DNA of 64,000 nt, from assembly GCA_029706075.1 (NCBI GenBank), contig JAINUG010000072.1:2669367-2733366 (forward strand), written 5' to 3'. Under the pieces are notes generated by a model that had not been told where the DNA came from, made no database searches, and saw only the letters and a program-made list of their open reading frames with translations. Positions 21,311 through 33,690 of this stretch are shown in pieces. The translations under genes and the position numbers were made by a program. The stretch comes from Aldrovandia affinis (Eukaryota; Chordata; Actinopteri; Notacanthiformes; Halosauridae). How positions within the stretch are numbered: the first letter of the stretch is position 1; every line of letters begins with the position of its first letter.

Positions 21311-24300
21311 ATGGTTTCCTTTGACTTTTTTAATAAAAAGTTTTTTTAATAATTGATCAAAATCATTTGACAATTGACTGGTCATGCTTTAAACTGTTTA
21401 AAGTTTGTTAAACAGATTTCAAATAAATATGTGTATATAAACAATGTTATAAGCATGGCCCTTTTTCAGGTTTGAGAAAACTTGGAGAAGTTAATTCCCT
21501 TAGACATGCAATATCTGTGTAACTCCAGTGTTCTTGTATTAATAGATGTACTCAAAAAAAAAAAAAAAAATTATTTTGTAAAAAAAAATATTTTCCTTCC
21601 CGTGTTACAGGTTTTGATGAAATGTCTATTGCTGTAAAGGTAACTTGATTGCTCCTACAGGGAAAATGTAAATACATACTATAAAATGTAAAATGTGTGT
21701 AAATGTGTGTTATTAAAAATATATTTGTGTGTGTGTGTATGTGTGTGTGTGTGTGGGCGCACGTCTGTTTAGCAGTGTGTGTGCATGTGTATCCATACTT
21801 ATGTATAATATATGCCATGCCATATATGCCATGTATGTGTTTGCAAACACATTTGAATTGTAAATCATACAATACACATGGGGAAAAAACTAAATATTTA
21901 AAGTGGGTAATTTTTCTTCTGTTGGTTAATAATATCAGCCTCCTCGGTTTTTAGACTTGCCATTTATTCTATTTACACTTGTTTCATCTTTATTCTGTGA
22001 CTGACCTTTTGACCCTGGGCATCTTTTTACTTTGGGCTGGAAAGTGGCAGGAAGGGATCATTTTCCCTGGTATCAGATGCCTTGTCAAGGCAGCTTGCCC
22101 GCAATATGAACTGAGATGCATCACCAATTTGCTTGCAAATGAGAAGGCACAGCAGCAAGTGCATGGACGACCCCTACAATATATAAAACCCCCAGAGACA
22201 GCTGTGGGTATAAGATGTTTATATTTGGTATGAAACACTGGTTATTCTAGGTTTACCTTCTCACAGCCTCTTGGGACGACACTCAATATATTATACTTAG
22301 TAATTGATAATCATTCTCACAATTGGCATGTGCCTGGTCAACTCTGTAACGCGTTTCCGTGCGGGAATGTGTTTCTTGTAGTAGGAAGGTAGGAAGGAGT
22401 ATGAAATAATTATGCCATTATTAATTAATACGGTCAATCTAGCGGTCTCTGGCTGTCCATGTTGACAGGTGATCGATCACGGTTCCCGTTTTAATGTGCA
22501 GGAGCTCCGGCGCAGAAGAAATCAGCTCTGATTTTATGGGTCCGTGCATATCAAACGGCTCACCTCACGCCATGTTGAACAGAATCGATCGATGGCTCTT
22601 AACTAAACCCCCCTATCGACACAAGGATCTCTCATTTCATTCCACCCAGTACCTTCAGTGATTCTTAATTTGTTTATTTATTTGCCTCATATGACAGGCT
22701 GTCATTTTGAAGATTGTTGTGAAAATAACGTTGGGGGCTTTGTCTCCAAGCGTAAACACTCCCTGTTCTCCTTAGCGCAGGCCGCTAAGGCACTTCAGTC
22801 CCATGAAATAAATGGCACAGCCGCAATAGCACGTGAGTGCAATGGTGATTTATTTACAGTACTACCATTCCCAATGACAAAACAAATTCCCAAATATGAA
22901 AAGTCTGAGAAAAGTGAAGAAGAAAAAAAATACACGAAACAAAGATAAGTGTCAATATATATAATATACAAATATGTATACATATATGCACAATACTTCA
23001 TAAGGCAAAGCCCATCTACACCACTTTCCTTGCCCCAATCTGCTACACTCACTTGCCCTCCTAATCACACTACTGGGGCTCTCCCTTTTCAGTTGTTAGC
23101 TCCTCCCCTTGGGACAGTCCATATATCAATGTGGGGAGCATGGCTAAAAATGTAAGATTTACAAATACATTTTTCATAGCTTGGCCACACAACAATATTC
23201 TTACCCCCTTTACCCAATCTGATCCCACAACATAGACCAAGGGGACACATAAGCGTTTAAAACATGAGCATTTGTGCCGTGAATTGGTATCTCCCCCTTC
23301 CAGTGGAGTTACGCATGCGCAAATTCTGATCAGGCATAGACAAAGACACCACTGGTTGGCAGGATTCGCGTTTAGGTCCTTGCTGTTCAAATGCGGAAGT
23401 GATTGATGCACGCAAACTTCACACACTACAACAGACACCGATGCATAAGAATTAAAAGTTTAATATTACCTGAATTATGCCTGCTTTTGTCCCCTTTCCT
23501 GCTTTGTCCCCATTACTGTGAGTTTGTGAAGGTGTAGCGACTGTATTTCATAGTGGTCTGTTTTGAACTAACCCGATGTGTAGGTGTAGCAAGGTGGCAG
23601 GGGTGGCCACCATGCCAGGTGGTGAGTGGATGCAAGGCAAACCACAAATGGGGTTCCAATAGGCCAATGGCCAGTTTGTCCTATTAAGTTAAATCAAAAC
23701 CTATTCATTAGAGAGTAAAAAGCAACAAAAACCCAGCACCTCTTCCTCCATGCCCAACAAACTCTCCCCTCAAGCATGGCAGGATGTGCTTTTATAATGG
23801 CCTAACGAAGGCAATGGCTCACAGCTGAGTTGATTGCTCATTAGCCACAGGTGAGCCTGCCTGCAAGTAAGGCCACTCCTGTCCAATGTCCTGTAGTACT
23901 CTCTAGGCTGTGGGAGGGAACAGGAGCACCTGACAGCAGCCAAAAGGGAGGTGCAGCCCTCCCTACTCCTCCCTCCACCTCTCCCAGTGTCACAGTAGGG
24001 TAAGCCAACTTTCTATCATCCAAATATGGGACAGAAGGCGGGGCACTGGGGGGAAGTGGGTATGGTGTTGTATGGATGTACAGCAACACATACTGTATAT
24101 TGTATATTGTAACATGGACAAGGAACGTCCCATACGGGAAAATTTTGAGTCCTAAAATGGGACATCCCTGCTGGAAACCTACCTATGTGCGCACCCATGG
24201 AGTTAGCCCACTAAAACACAGCTACGGAGAATGAGAGAGATAATGATGACGTTAGTTACAAAAATTGAATCTGGCATACATATACACAGCAAGTACATTT

Positions 24301-24314
24301 AAGATGTTCGTCAT
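21311..24314. other. Non-coding stretch with simple repeats
   Basis: It holds an A homopolymer at 21553-21570, a (TG)n tract at 21725-21754, and a high-complexity segment at about 22420-22660 with gatcgatcac and gaatcgatcgatgg palindromes. The 122-codon minus-strand frame at 23070-23438 and others have no recognisable domain. No gene is called. Confidence 0.5.
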
Positions 24315-24521
24315 GTACATTACATTACAAGTATTTAGCAGACACTCTTATCCAGAGTTACATTTCTTTACATACAATCCATTTATACAGCTGGATATTA
24401 ACTGAAGCAATTCAGGTTAAGTACCTTGCTCAAGGGTACAACGGCAGTGTCCCCACCTGGGATTGAACCTGCAACCTTTGCGTTACAAGCCCAGTTTCTT
24501 AACCATACTAACACTGCCGCC
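24315..24521 (-). mobile_element. tRNA-derived SINE with conserved central domain (V-SINE-like)
   Basis: On the minus strand it reads from the head ggcggcagtgttagtatgg through box B ggttcaatccc, the central block cccttgagcaaggtactta, a variable segment, and the tail ctggataagagtgtctgc ending in TGTAATGTAATGTAC. The central block is of the kind shared across fish V-type SINEs. The tail is of L2 type. A second copy is at 31770-31980. It sits directly against the 3' end of another SINE at 24524. Confidence 0.85.
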
Positions 24522-24523
24522 CC

Positions 24524-24684
24524 ATGTAATATAATATATATGCCATTTAGCAGACGCTGTTATCCAAAGCAATTTTCAGTAGTGAATGCATACATGTTTC
24601 AGTATATGTGATCCCAGTGGGAATTGAACCCCCAACCTAAGCGCTGTCAATGCCGTGCTCTACCTACTGAGCCACACAGAACCA
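24524..24684 (-). mobile_element. tRNA-derived SINE, family 1
   Basis: Minus-strand head ggttctgtgtggctcag (box A region), box B gggttcaattccc, then cattcactactg and ttggataacagcgtctgc. It is the best-preserved relative of the copy at 652. Its 3' tail abuts the 5' head of the V-type SINE at 24315-24521, so the two lie tandem in the same orientation. Confidence 0.88.
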
Positions 24685-27061
24685 TATGTTATGTGTGTGA
24701 GCGCTGCCCGAGACTGGTGACAGAGCCCCCTGTCACAGTGTGGGTGTGACTGACTGAACGGTAGTAGCCTAAATAAGTTCACCTGAGCCAATTTGGGCTA
24801 TTTAAGCACAGGTGTGTAGCTGCTGGAGAGTTCAATGTGATTCTTGGCAATATGTGAGTGCTTGTGTTAATGGTTCAGGAGTTGGTTTCAATATAGAGTT
24901 TGTATTTTTTGTAAAAAGGCTCTTTCTTTGGTTTTTATGGGCGGTGCATCGGCTGGCATCGTCACATCATTGAACATCAATTACTGATATAGTGCATTGT
25001 TATTTTGCTGTTCCTGATGTGACGTCTTCTTAAAGACAAACACAAATGAAATGTTACATTATATTAATTGAGGGTTAATTAGCATGTCGAACATTCTACA
25101 TTTTTAATCATTTCCAAGATTTGCTGAAAAAATCCCCACTTCCCATTACATCTCTCCTGCACTCCACCAATAGATGGGCTTCACTGGCTACCACAAAGTC
25201 CATAACGCTGCTATATCAATTGTGGCAATTCCCTGACCCTAAGGATCCACCAGAAGCAATTTCTCACTAGACGTCGCTTTGATCACTAGCCAACAGTTGC
25301 TAGTGTGGGCGTTCCCACAAGCTTTTTGGAAGAGTAGGTCAAATTGTACACGTCCAGCTATGAAGTTTGTAACGTAGTGAACTGAGCCAAGCCCATCGAA
25401 TGCAAAGCAAGTAAACTACTATCGAGACATTGACTCTAAATCATTTGACTTGAACAGCATGTTCGCACTCACATTACACAAACTAGCTAACTTTACATTG
25501 ACCTTTCTAACGAGCAATTAAGCTACTTTTAATTTCATTTCACATAATTAATCAAAGTCACCAGGGATCCACATTATTCCTGATATATTGCGCCATGCAT
25601 TGTTCTTTTTGTTGCCATCCTTGTATACAAACAGGGACACATCGTAAAGTTTGAGAAACCCAGATACTGCAATGATTAACCTCCTACATTTTAGTACAGA
25701 ACAAATTTAACATAGGAACCAAAAACATGTACTTTAGTTTATAGTGAGGAGAAATAAGGACAAACCAACTTGTCCATTCATCCAATTGGCTATCGCATCA
25801 GCGCATCACCACTACTTTGCATAAAATTAAAGTCTGTTTAACCTTCTTTCGTCACTGAACACACTGACTTCGCATTGAGCACGGTCGCTTCGCCCTACTC
25901 CCATAGAAAATGAATGACTTCTGGCCGCTATCTTCGCTTTCGTCACTTCTGGTGGACGCGCACCTTGATATTTCACCTTGTGCAGAGCCTGTGGGGGACA
26001 GGATTCAGAGGAGCTCATCCACTGCCCTTGGTAGCCCTCATTATGATCCCGAATGGCAGTGTGAAGCTGTGCCATATACAGTACCATGTCCGCATGTGCA
26101 CCACATGCTGTGGGGAGTGACATAAAGGACAGGCTAAAAAAACTGCTCCTCCTGCCATTGTGGCTCCCTGCTGGTTCAACCACAGGTGCGAAGAGTAATC
26201 AAAGGCAATTCTGCTGCACAGCATGATGCATGATGGGAATCTCAGGCCACTGTGTTTTAACAAGGCCAGGATGGGGCGGAGTGCCAAGGGGATGAATTGC
26301 AAATTGTATTTTTCTCTGAATTTGTCCCAATCCTTCACAAGATAACCCTGAATGCTTTATCTGCCCCCCACCTCCCCCCCACCCCTCCACAGAACAAAGC
26401 TTTGAATCTAAAGTTTTACACAAAAACTTTTATAGGTTAAGACATACATGGATACTGTCTTAAATTATTAAGGATGCTGTTGTTTCATAAGGGCATGTAA
26501 GCCAATAGATCCTACAGTGCAGGTATCTCTCTGCCTTCAATGCGCTCAGCTTCACCATAGCAACAACTTCCCCACCAGTTAAATTAAAACCATCACAAGA
26601 GCACTCAATCCACACAACAATTAATTTTCACAGGAGATGAAATTAGTGGATTAATTTTTAATTACAACTAATTTACAGACAATCATTGACTGGGGCTACA
26701 AGCAAACTATAGAAAATCCATGAAGGCATGACAAATATACTCCTCTTTGACACGTTTTGCAGCTCTGCTGTGGCCAGTAATGATTTGAAATACTTCACAG
26801 TCACTGGAAGGCATGACAGGAAATACATTATTATCGATTGGCAGTCTTGAAAAGGATCAACAATGCTGCTGATTGAACAGAAAAGTCCATCTTGAGCTGA
26901 CACACTGAAGTGTATGTCTGCAGACTTTTCAATCTGCCCACCGTACTTGTTGGCAAGGAGGTCAGTGAGCACAGAGTTTTTCTGTAAAAACCAAGTTGTC
27001 CTTTTTTTGCATGTCCTTGGGGTGTAAATGATTACAGACACAAATTTAAGTCACTTATCTA
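24685..27061. other. Non-coding stretch, no gene recognised
   Basis: It contains a small perfect hairpin, gtgacag(agcccc)ctgtcac, at about 24718-24737. It also has a TATA-like tatttaagcacagg near 24800, which could be an old LTR promoter, but no LTR borders are found. The 122-codon minus-strand frame 26673-27041 is open but unrecognised. Confidence 0.45.
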
Positions 27062-27558
27062 CAATAACTGCCAAAACAACGGAACATGTAAATGAAGAAT
27101 ATAAAGTATTTTGAAAACAGGTTCTTCTACTTTCCTGGTATGGTTTAGGTCCACGCAACCCCTTAGAGGGCAGGGTAAATTAAATAAAATCCATTCTGAG
27201 TGATCACCCTCATCCTATGGTGAAGCATTTCTATCCTGATAGGAGTGGCTTCTTCCCGAATGACAATGCCCACATCCACAGGGCATGCGTTGTGACTGAT
27301 AGGTTTGATGAGCATGAAAACAATAAAAAACATATGCCATGGCCGTCTCAGTCACCAGATATCAACCCAATTGAACACTTATGGGAGATTCTGGAGCACC
27401 GACTGAGATAGCGTTTTCCACCACCATCAACAAAACAATAAATTACAGAACTTCTTGTGGAATAATGGTGCTACATGTTGCTGTTACGGTGACTCATAGT
27501 GGCCCAAAGCCCTATTAAGACACTTTATGTTGGTGTTTCCTTTATTTTGGCAGTTGAA
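27062..27558 (+). mobile_element. DD36E-family Tc1 element, internally deleted
   Basis: The left end caataactgccaaaa follows TA. The right end ggtgtttcctttattttggc followed by agtt lies at about 27531-27555. The same terminal sequences bound the elements at 31406, 37838, 57416 and 58053. At about 497 bp it lacks the N-terminal DNA-binding half of the transposase but retains the C-terminal catalytic block (27217-27411). Confidence 0.85.
27217..27411 (+). pseudogene. Tc1/mariner transposase C-terminal block, DD36E spacing
   Basis: The 64-codon frame contains [12 protein letters not shown] (second catalytic aspartate, codon 27262-27264) and [20 protein letters not shown] (catalytic glutamate, codon 27373-27375). 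Thirty-six residues separate D and E, against 34 in classical Tc1 transposases. That places it with the described DD36E (Incomer-like) group. The first aspartate and the N-terminal domain are deleted, and the frame stops at TAG after LEHRLR where relatives read on as LRQRFPPP. Confidence 0.8.
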
Positions 27559-28262
27559 TTAGTGATTAATGGTGGCGTGTTAAAACCAGGTAAAATTTGT
27601 GTTAAATTGTTGAAATCAATTGAGTGGTAAAAAAAATATTTTCTTCAGAGCAATCCACAGAGCCTCATTGGTAGCTTACATCATGGAACTTTCTAGAAAT
27701 GACCAACATTTCAAAAGACTATAACTTGTCCTGTAATACGGGAAAATATTACAGGAGCTACCATTGGATACTTTAAAAAAAAGATTATTAAAAAAAAAGA
27801 ACGGAATGGATGAGGCTAGCTGTTTTCTTGAACTTTTCCTTATCACGCCCAGCCAGCAGCAGAAACGTAAACACGGCATTACCCATTATGTCTTTTTTTA
27901 TGACTTTTTGTCTCCGAGCTGTCTTCTCTGCCACATCAGCTCCATCATAAAGTAAGAAAATCAATAACTCCAATAAATCAGGAAAAATGGTGGTGTCGGG
28001 TGGTGATTTGTTCCCGGGCAGCGGTCCCGACGCTGGGTCAGCAATGTCCATGCTCCCTGGGATTGGGGGGGGTCATTTTTATTTATTTATCTATATATTT
28101 ATTTATTAAGCTACTGTCAATTAATATTAACTAGTGGATCGTATAGTAGAGAATGCAAGGCTGCCTCTCTCCTGCTGTGCTTTATTAATTGTGCTCTCAT
28201 TTAATTGCCTTTCAATCAATATTCCCACTTACTGTTCAGCCTGCTCTGTTTTTTCTTCTAGT
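27559..28262. other. Non-coding stretch, no gene recognised
   Basis: It contains A-rich runs at 27773-27798 and a T-rich (ATTT)n tract at about 28078-28110. No gene is recognised. Confidence 0.5.
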
Positions 28263-28263
28263 G

Positions 28264-28286
28264 CTCTCTCTCTTTCACTCTCTCTC

Positions 28287-28342
<56 letters not shown>

Positions 28343-28343
28343 T
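28264..28343 (+). repeat. (TC)n microsatellite
   Basis: About 80 bases of nearly pure TC. Frames through it are serine/leucine repeats. Confidence 0.95.
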
Positions 28344-28411
28344 GTCAGGTTGTGTCCACATTCAGCATCAGAACAGGAGGCAGCTTTTTGAGGAGGTTGT
28401 ATTTCATTAAG

Positions 28412-28431
28412 TGGGGTGGGGTGGGGTGGAG
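28412..28431 (+). other. G-rich (GGGGT)n run
   Basis: Three GGGG runs separated by single T, then GG-A-GG. It can form a two-tier, possibly three-tier, quadruplex. It lies 70 bases downstream of the TC microsatellite. Confidence 0.45.
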
Positions 28432-28582
28432 GAAGGAAGTTAACTGCTTCGAGGTTCCCCTGTTGCCATTTCCCTCACATCACATCCCGTTTCAGGCCCA
28501 GACCAATGCTGAAATGCTTACATGAGTCATTTAGGTTTCATTGCTATAAGACACACATTCCTCATTTCACTTAGACAGACTT

Positions 28583-28720
28583 ATACATTGCATTGCTTAC
28601 ATTCAAGTAATTTAGCAGATGCTCTTATCAAGAGAGACTTCTGATAAAACTGAGTTCTATGAGTAACAGTGACACAGATCTGGCTAACAACACCCTGAAC
28701 ACTAGTGAGTGTACATGCAA
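28583..28720 (-). mobile_element. L2-type LINE or SINE 3' tail fragment
   Basis: gtaatttagcagatgctctt and atcaagagagactt match, on the minus strand, the terminal stem of the L2 LINE at 14874. Beyond about 28660 similarity fades. No coding part remains. Confidence 0.65.
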
Positions 28721-29599
28721 CAACTAAAGCGGTACTGTAAGTTAATTACTTCTAGGACCATGCCTAAAATTGTATATACCTTGATGCATCTGATACCACA
28801 ATATAATAAGACCACATGTACAGATAAGTCACTTGCATTTAAAAAAGTAGAAAGTGCTTCATACCCATTCGAATAACAAAGGAATAATTCGGAAAAAGTT
28901 GTTAGAAGTAACCAAAAGCGTGGAAAACGACTCGCTATTACCTGACGGTCTCTACAAAATATCCTTTAAATACAATAACAGACTTTGAATTTGAATAAAT
29001 GTGTGACTAGTTGATGTAACACACTATAAATTAGGTAGATAGAAGTTTCATCATGTGCCGTTGGAACAAATACTCAAATGATTTGAAATCCATGAATGCG
29101 TAAGAGCAATGGGGTGAACTATTTAAACATTAAGGTATTGCTTGGGGTCAAACCACTGAAGATGCATCATTTCATATTTAATACCACTCTATGAACACCT
29201 CTGAGAAATTAAAACGTTACCTCCGGCTATTCTGAGCAAGGTGTTCAAGGCTGTACCAGCAACCGATAATCAGCAAGCCCACTTTCTGATTCTGTTTGAC
29301 AGAGAGGTCAAACTTTAAAAGCAGTGTAGGGGCATTCACCTAATTTAGAGTATGCAAACATTTTGTTATCTACATATTTATACAGCTCAGTGTTCACCTT
29401 TACACCTGGGTGTGCTGCAGTCATGTATGCACAAAGCATTTGGATTATTACATTTTTCGCTTGCCTTGTAGGCCTACCTTCTGCTTCTGCTTCTTCCCCC
29501 TAATTTCCTTCACAAGTACATCACTGCAAACAATTCCTGTACTGCCGTTATTACGTTTCCTCACCAGAGCCGCCAGTGTTGAGGTTCTGTAGTTGCCAA
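28721..29599. other. Non-coding stretch, no gene recognised
   Basis: AT-rich, apparently single-copy DNA. Nothing recognised on either strand. Confidence 0.5.
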
Positions 29600-29935
29600 G
29601 CGTTGCCCAGGGAGGCAGGGATTCAGTTAGCCGCAACCGCGTCTCGTCACACACCAGCGACCCCCACCGGTCAATCGGGCAGCCAGTCTAGCGATATAAA
29701 ACTGCACAAAAAGTATTCCTCAAATTCATGGACGTGCAAGTGAAACTTGAGGACTGCGGTGTGAAAAGAAGTGGACGGCTTACATGACGTGTCTCGGAGG
29801 TGAGCACGTGCTTGTCAACGCTCTCCTGAATTGACAGCAGAGGTTGCAGTGAGCACGGCTTGGGTATTGGGCAATATGATTGGCCATTCCAAATCGGGAG
29901 AAAAAGGGGAAAAAAAGAATTAAAAAATTAAATAT
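29600..29935 (+). mobile_element. SINE family 3, middle and 3' end
   Basis: It contains gttgcccagggaggcaggga, then gactgcggtgtgaaaagaag, gacgtgtctcgg, gctctcctgaattgacag, ggttgcagtgagc, and the tail ttggccattccaaatcggga followed by A-rich sequence. These blocks recur in the same order in the copy at 55115-55440. The tRNA-like head is not recognisable here. The tail resembles that of the SINE at 1596. Confidence 0.75.
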
Positions 29936-31405
29936 TTTTTGCTTCTCTGAAAATCACCCTGAGTGGTCAAGGTGACCCTCACTGTTTATAGATACTCTTG
30001 GGCATCAGCTACAACAGCTATCCTTCGGCAACAACTTTCTTTCTAAACTGTGCATTGTATAATACTAACACAGAGTATATGATTTTATAAATAAAACAAA
30101 GGTTTTCATAATAATGCTCTACCTTATGCGTCAGACTGCATTTAGGCCAGTTTCTGAATGAATGTATCAGAGGGAGTATGAACAAGTCAGATATTTTCAT
30201 TTTACACTACCGGTGGCAAATTAGGGGTGGCAATTGAGTGGGACACCATCAGGATTCTAGCCACAAGCAAGTGCAAGCAAGCATTCTACCATTGTGCTTC
30301 AAACTCTGTTGAATCCACATCTTGACAAATCATGCCATAATTGTACTTTTCTGCAGTACATTTACATCAACCATGCACTTTTAACCCTTGACATGCACCA
30401 GAAAAATGACCTATCAATGAAATCAATGTTTCTGTACAATAATTATTTTTGTTCATCATATACAGTATACAGACACATGCATGCAGTATACACGTATTAC
30501 TGTACAAAGTAGATGCCTCTGAATGCTTCGAGCTTCCAACTCGATTTGCAAGGCTCAACTGGCTGACCTCCAGAGTGATATGAGTCAATATGTATCTCCT
30601 GGAAGCAGCAGGGATTTTGGAAGGCCATGTTGAGAGATTATGCGACAGCTACATTGCCTTGGCTTCCAGAGTTTCATGATTAATGGAGATGCTTTGAAAA
30701 CCCAAAATATGCAAGCTTCAAAACAATTGTCTTCATTCAGTCTAAATATATAAATACGTACATTAAAATGTAATTTTATTTACTGGTTTTTCATTTAGAA
30801 AATGCCTTGGCATGGGTACATAGGTAACCACCACACAAGCTAATTTCATTTACCTTCTGTCACATCATTTCATTCTCTTTGGGGAAATGCTACATGTCAT
30901 TAACAAGCATTACAGAATATAATTATTTAGATCTGTATTTTTTTGCAATCTGCGGTATATTGTCTCACAGGGATTATTATCGGTTTTATAAAACAACAAT
31001 TATAATGGGACTTGAGTAGACAAATTCACAGCAAAATTATACAAAATAACCATCATTCCGAGAAAAGGGAAGATTTGTCAAAGGAACTGTGAATATTTTG
31101 TTGCCTTACTTTTTATGTGCAGTATTAGTTTACCGTTTACTACACAAAGGCATTCTTTTTTTGACTGGTCCAAGTGGAACATGCAAATTAAGAGATATTT
31201 TTTCCAAATCATAACCACTTGGCTGTCAAATGATGCTTGAAATAAATAAATGCATAAGATTAGTGTTATTTTTTAAGGTTGATAAAAATCACATACTTTG
31301 AGCTTTTGTATATTGCATATAATTGTACACAGACACCATCTCCCTCTTTCATCCCCAAATGTTCAATCAGTATATCAGTATTGTTTTAATGAGCTACAGT
31401 ATATA
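29936..31405. other. Non-coding AT-rich stretch
   Basis: No repeat class or gene is recognised. Open frames are short and without domains. Confidence 0.5.
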
Positions 31406-31605
31406 CAGGTAACTGCCAAAATAAAGGAAACACACTACCATCAGGATAGAAATGCTTCACCGTAGGATATAGGTGATCACTCAGCTGTTCTCTAAGGGCG
31501 TTGAGTTGGCTTAAACCATGCCAGGAAAATGCACTTCAAACCATAGTAGAGCTGCCAGAACCCTTCATTTACTCAAATGCTCCCTTCATTTTGGCAGTAA
31601 CACTT
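31406..31605 (-). mobile_element. DD36E-family Tc1, short deletion derivative
   Basis: The left end caggtaactgccaaaataaa follows TA. The right end is a diverged cattttggcagtaac. The interior (catcaggatagaaatgcttc, ggtgatcactc) is the reverse complement of the block at 27195-27245 in the sibling element. No coding domain remains in 200 bp. Confidence 0.8.
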
Positions 31606-31769
31606 AAATCACATTGACTTAACTGACTTACTTCAGGATCAGTGGCAGCTTTGAAGTATGGGCCGGGCCCCTCCAAGGAAAGCAGGGAATAGAGGAGATT
31701 CTAGATAGCTATGAACTATTGAGTTAGCCTACAAATTTGCTAACTTGCTATTGTGTAATTATCAGTTAA

Positions 31770-31980
31770 TGTACATTTACATTTAATGTATTCAGCAGAC
31801 GCTCTTCCAGAATTACTTTTTAGATTTATTTACATACAATCCATTTATACAGCTGGATATTTACTGAAGCAGTTCCGGTTAAGTACCTTCCTCAAGGGTA
31901 CAATTCCAGTGCCCCACCTGGGAATTTACCCTATAACCTTTGAGCTACAAACCCAGTTTCCTAACTATTATACTACACCC
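31770..31980 (-). mobile_element. V-SINE-like element, second copy
   Basis: On the minus strand it has box B-like sequence, the central block acccttgaggaaggtactt, tccagctgtataaatgg, and the tail gcgtctgctgaatacat followed by TGTAAATGTAC. It is more diverged than the copy at 24315. Confidence 0.8.
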
Positions 31981-33506
31981 CAAATATGTAAGTAGCATAT
32001 ATAAACATTCACATATCACTTTCAATCCCTCCTCAGAAGTAAACAGCTCTTATGATGATATGCTTATGCCGGAGCAAAGATAGCGTATCCAGCTGATTTC
32101 CACCTGGAAATTGTAAAGTCCACTGGGCTAGCAAAAGTCAAAGAGAAGAAACTGACTCAACTCATGGTTGCGCATATGCTCTGGTGTCTGATGGCTCCTC
32201 CAGAATGGCCCACAGCATTGTGTTTGCTCCCAGTGTTTCTCCATGTAATGTCGGGCAGCAAATCGACTGCTCCAGAGAAATCTACTCTCTTCTACTGCTT
32301 TTTGAGTAGTGCACTCTCGCTCAAGCTCTCTTTTTTTCCACTTCATTGTATGTAGCTTCAAGACTCCTCTTCACTGCACAGCTCATTTTTTTTACAAGCA
32401 TTTGCATCTGTTTTAATCATGCCCTCCTTTGGATTTGTGGAAGGATCCCAAAAACCATGTCTCTGGAGAAGAGCATAGCTTGTGATGGTTTAGCTTGTAC
32501 AGCTTGTTCAACACATTCTTTATGTGCTGCAATCGGTACTAGTACTGCTCTAGGGAGCTCCTACAGTTGTATCCACATTTCAGGCAGGCATACAAAGGAT
32601 TAAATGCTTCACATATCTCACAAGAAGCTACTGTAGGAGTATTGTAGGAGTATTGTATTACTGGTAGGTGGCCAATGCTGCTGGATTATTTGATAGGTAG
32701 CATACTAAGAGGTTAGATACTTGTTGTGAATATAATGTGAAAATCACACCATATCTCCATAGTAGTGGTATTAGTAGTAGTTGTAGTAATGCTGCTACTG
32801 CTATTTGCACAGTTGTAAAACATAATATGTAAAATACTGTTTACGTGCTCTTTTAAGGCAAAGATCAGAGCCAAACTTTGGGCTATATGCAATTCCTTTA
32901 GTCTGTGTTAGTGTCATGATTTTTTTTCTTTTACCTTCACATGCAGCAGAACCTGCTATCTGCCCGGCGATGTGGAACATGATATCTGCGGATGTGTAGG
33001 ATGGAACAAAGAAAGAAAACACTTCCCCCGGTGTGTGCTCATCTTGTTATCCTCAATCTTCACTCTGCAGGAACATCTCTGAAACAACCTTCCTTCCAGA
33101 AGGCAGTGTTCTGCCACAGACGTGTAAATTCTCATCTGCCAAGCTCCAAGTTTCCAGGACTTGCTTCAGCCCTAGCTTCTATAATTTACCAGGTGTCAAC
33201 ATATAATGCTGTTACACCTTTTGTGTGGATGCTTTTGAAAACAGCATATCCCCACCTGCTTCTTTCATGTCTTACCAGTCCATTATATTCTTTATTTGAA
33301 ATGATTATTCAATCAAGAGAATACGACAACACAGCAAAACCTCTACCGATCAAATGCCAGCTCCAGATTTGAGCAGGTGCAATTATTTTCAGTCCACCTG
33401 ATCTACTGAGTACCAAATATGTCAAATTAATTTGTTTACAAGCCTCTATATGTGAAGGTCCACTGTTGAATTATTAAAGATTTTAAATGAAAACAATACA
33501 TTTCAG
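31981..33506. other. Non-coding stretch, no gene recognised
   Basis: A short tandem gtaggagtatt occurs near 32633-32655, with (TAG)n-like sequence near 32766. The 126-codon plus-strand frame 32992-33372 is not recognised and has no supporting context, so it is not called as a gene. Confidence 0.45.
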
Positions 33507-33690
33507 GCTTCTGGGTGGCTCATCGTGTGTTAAGGCACTGTCCTAGTGTGTGGAGGGGCTCCACAGTCTGGTATCAAATCCAGGCCATGCCAGTTGTCAA
33601 CTTTGGCTGGCAGCACCACGTAGCCTGGGGAGGGAGGGATTACAAATATGGGAAAAAGCAGTGCAATTAAAATAGGAGCACCACGACACT
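33507..33690 (+). mobile_element. SINE family 3, head
   Basis: The tRNA-like head has box A-like gggtggctcatcgtgtgtta and box B-like ctggtatcaaatccagg, then gccagttgtcaact and acgtagcctggggagggagg. It aligns with the head of the copy at 55115 and with the start of the copy at 29600. The 3' two-thirds are missing, replaced by tacaaatatgggaaaaa. Confidence 0.7.

Noticed and set aside
23070-23438. 122-codon minus-strand open frame
   Set aside because: No domain or context. Composition does not look coding.
24718-24970. Possible LTR promoter with TATA-like box
   Set aside because: No TG...CA borders with a target duplication could be found, so it is only mentioned in the block description.
25246-25955. 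tccaccagaag and its complement as ends of a 0.7-kb transposon
   Set aside because: The 11-base match is at a distance where chance is plausible. The inner sequence shows no continued inverted similarity.
26673-27041. 122-codon minus-strand open frame
   Set aside because: No domain, homologue or flanking splice signals are recognised, and it stops at a transposon border. It could be chance, so no gene is called.
28264-28343. CRISPR-like or tandem coding repeat
   Set aside because: It is a plain TC dinucleotide microsatellite. No spacer structure exists anywhere in the window.
32992-33372. 126-codon plus-strand open frame
   Set aside because: No recognisable protein family and no context. 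The length is possible by chance in 64 kb.
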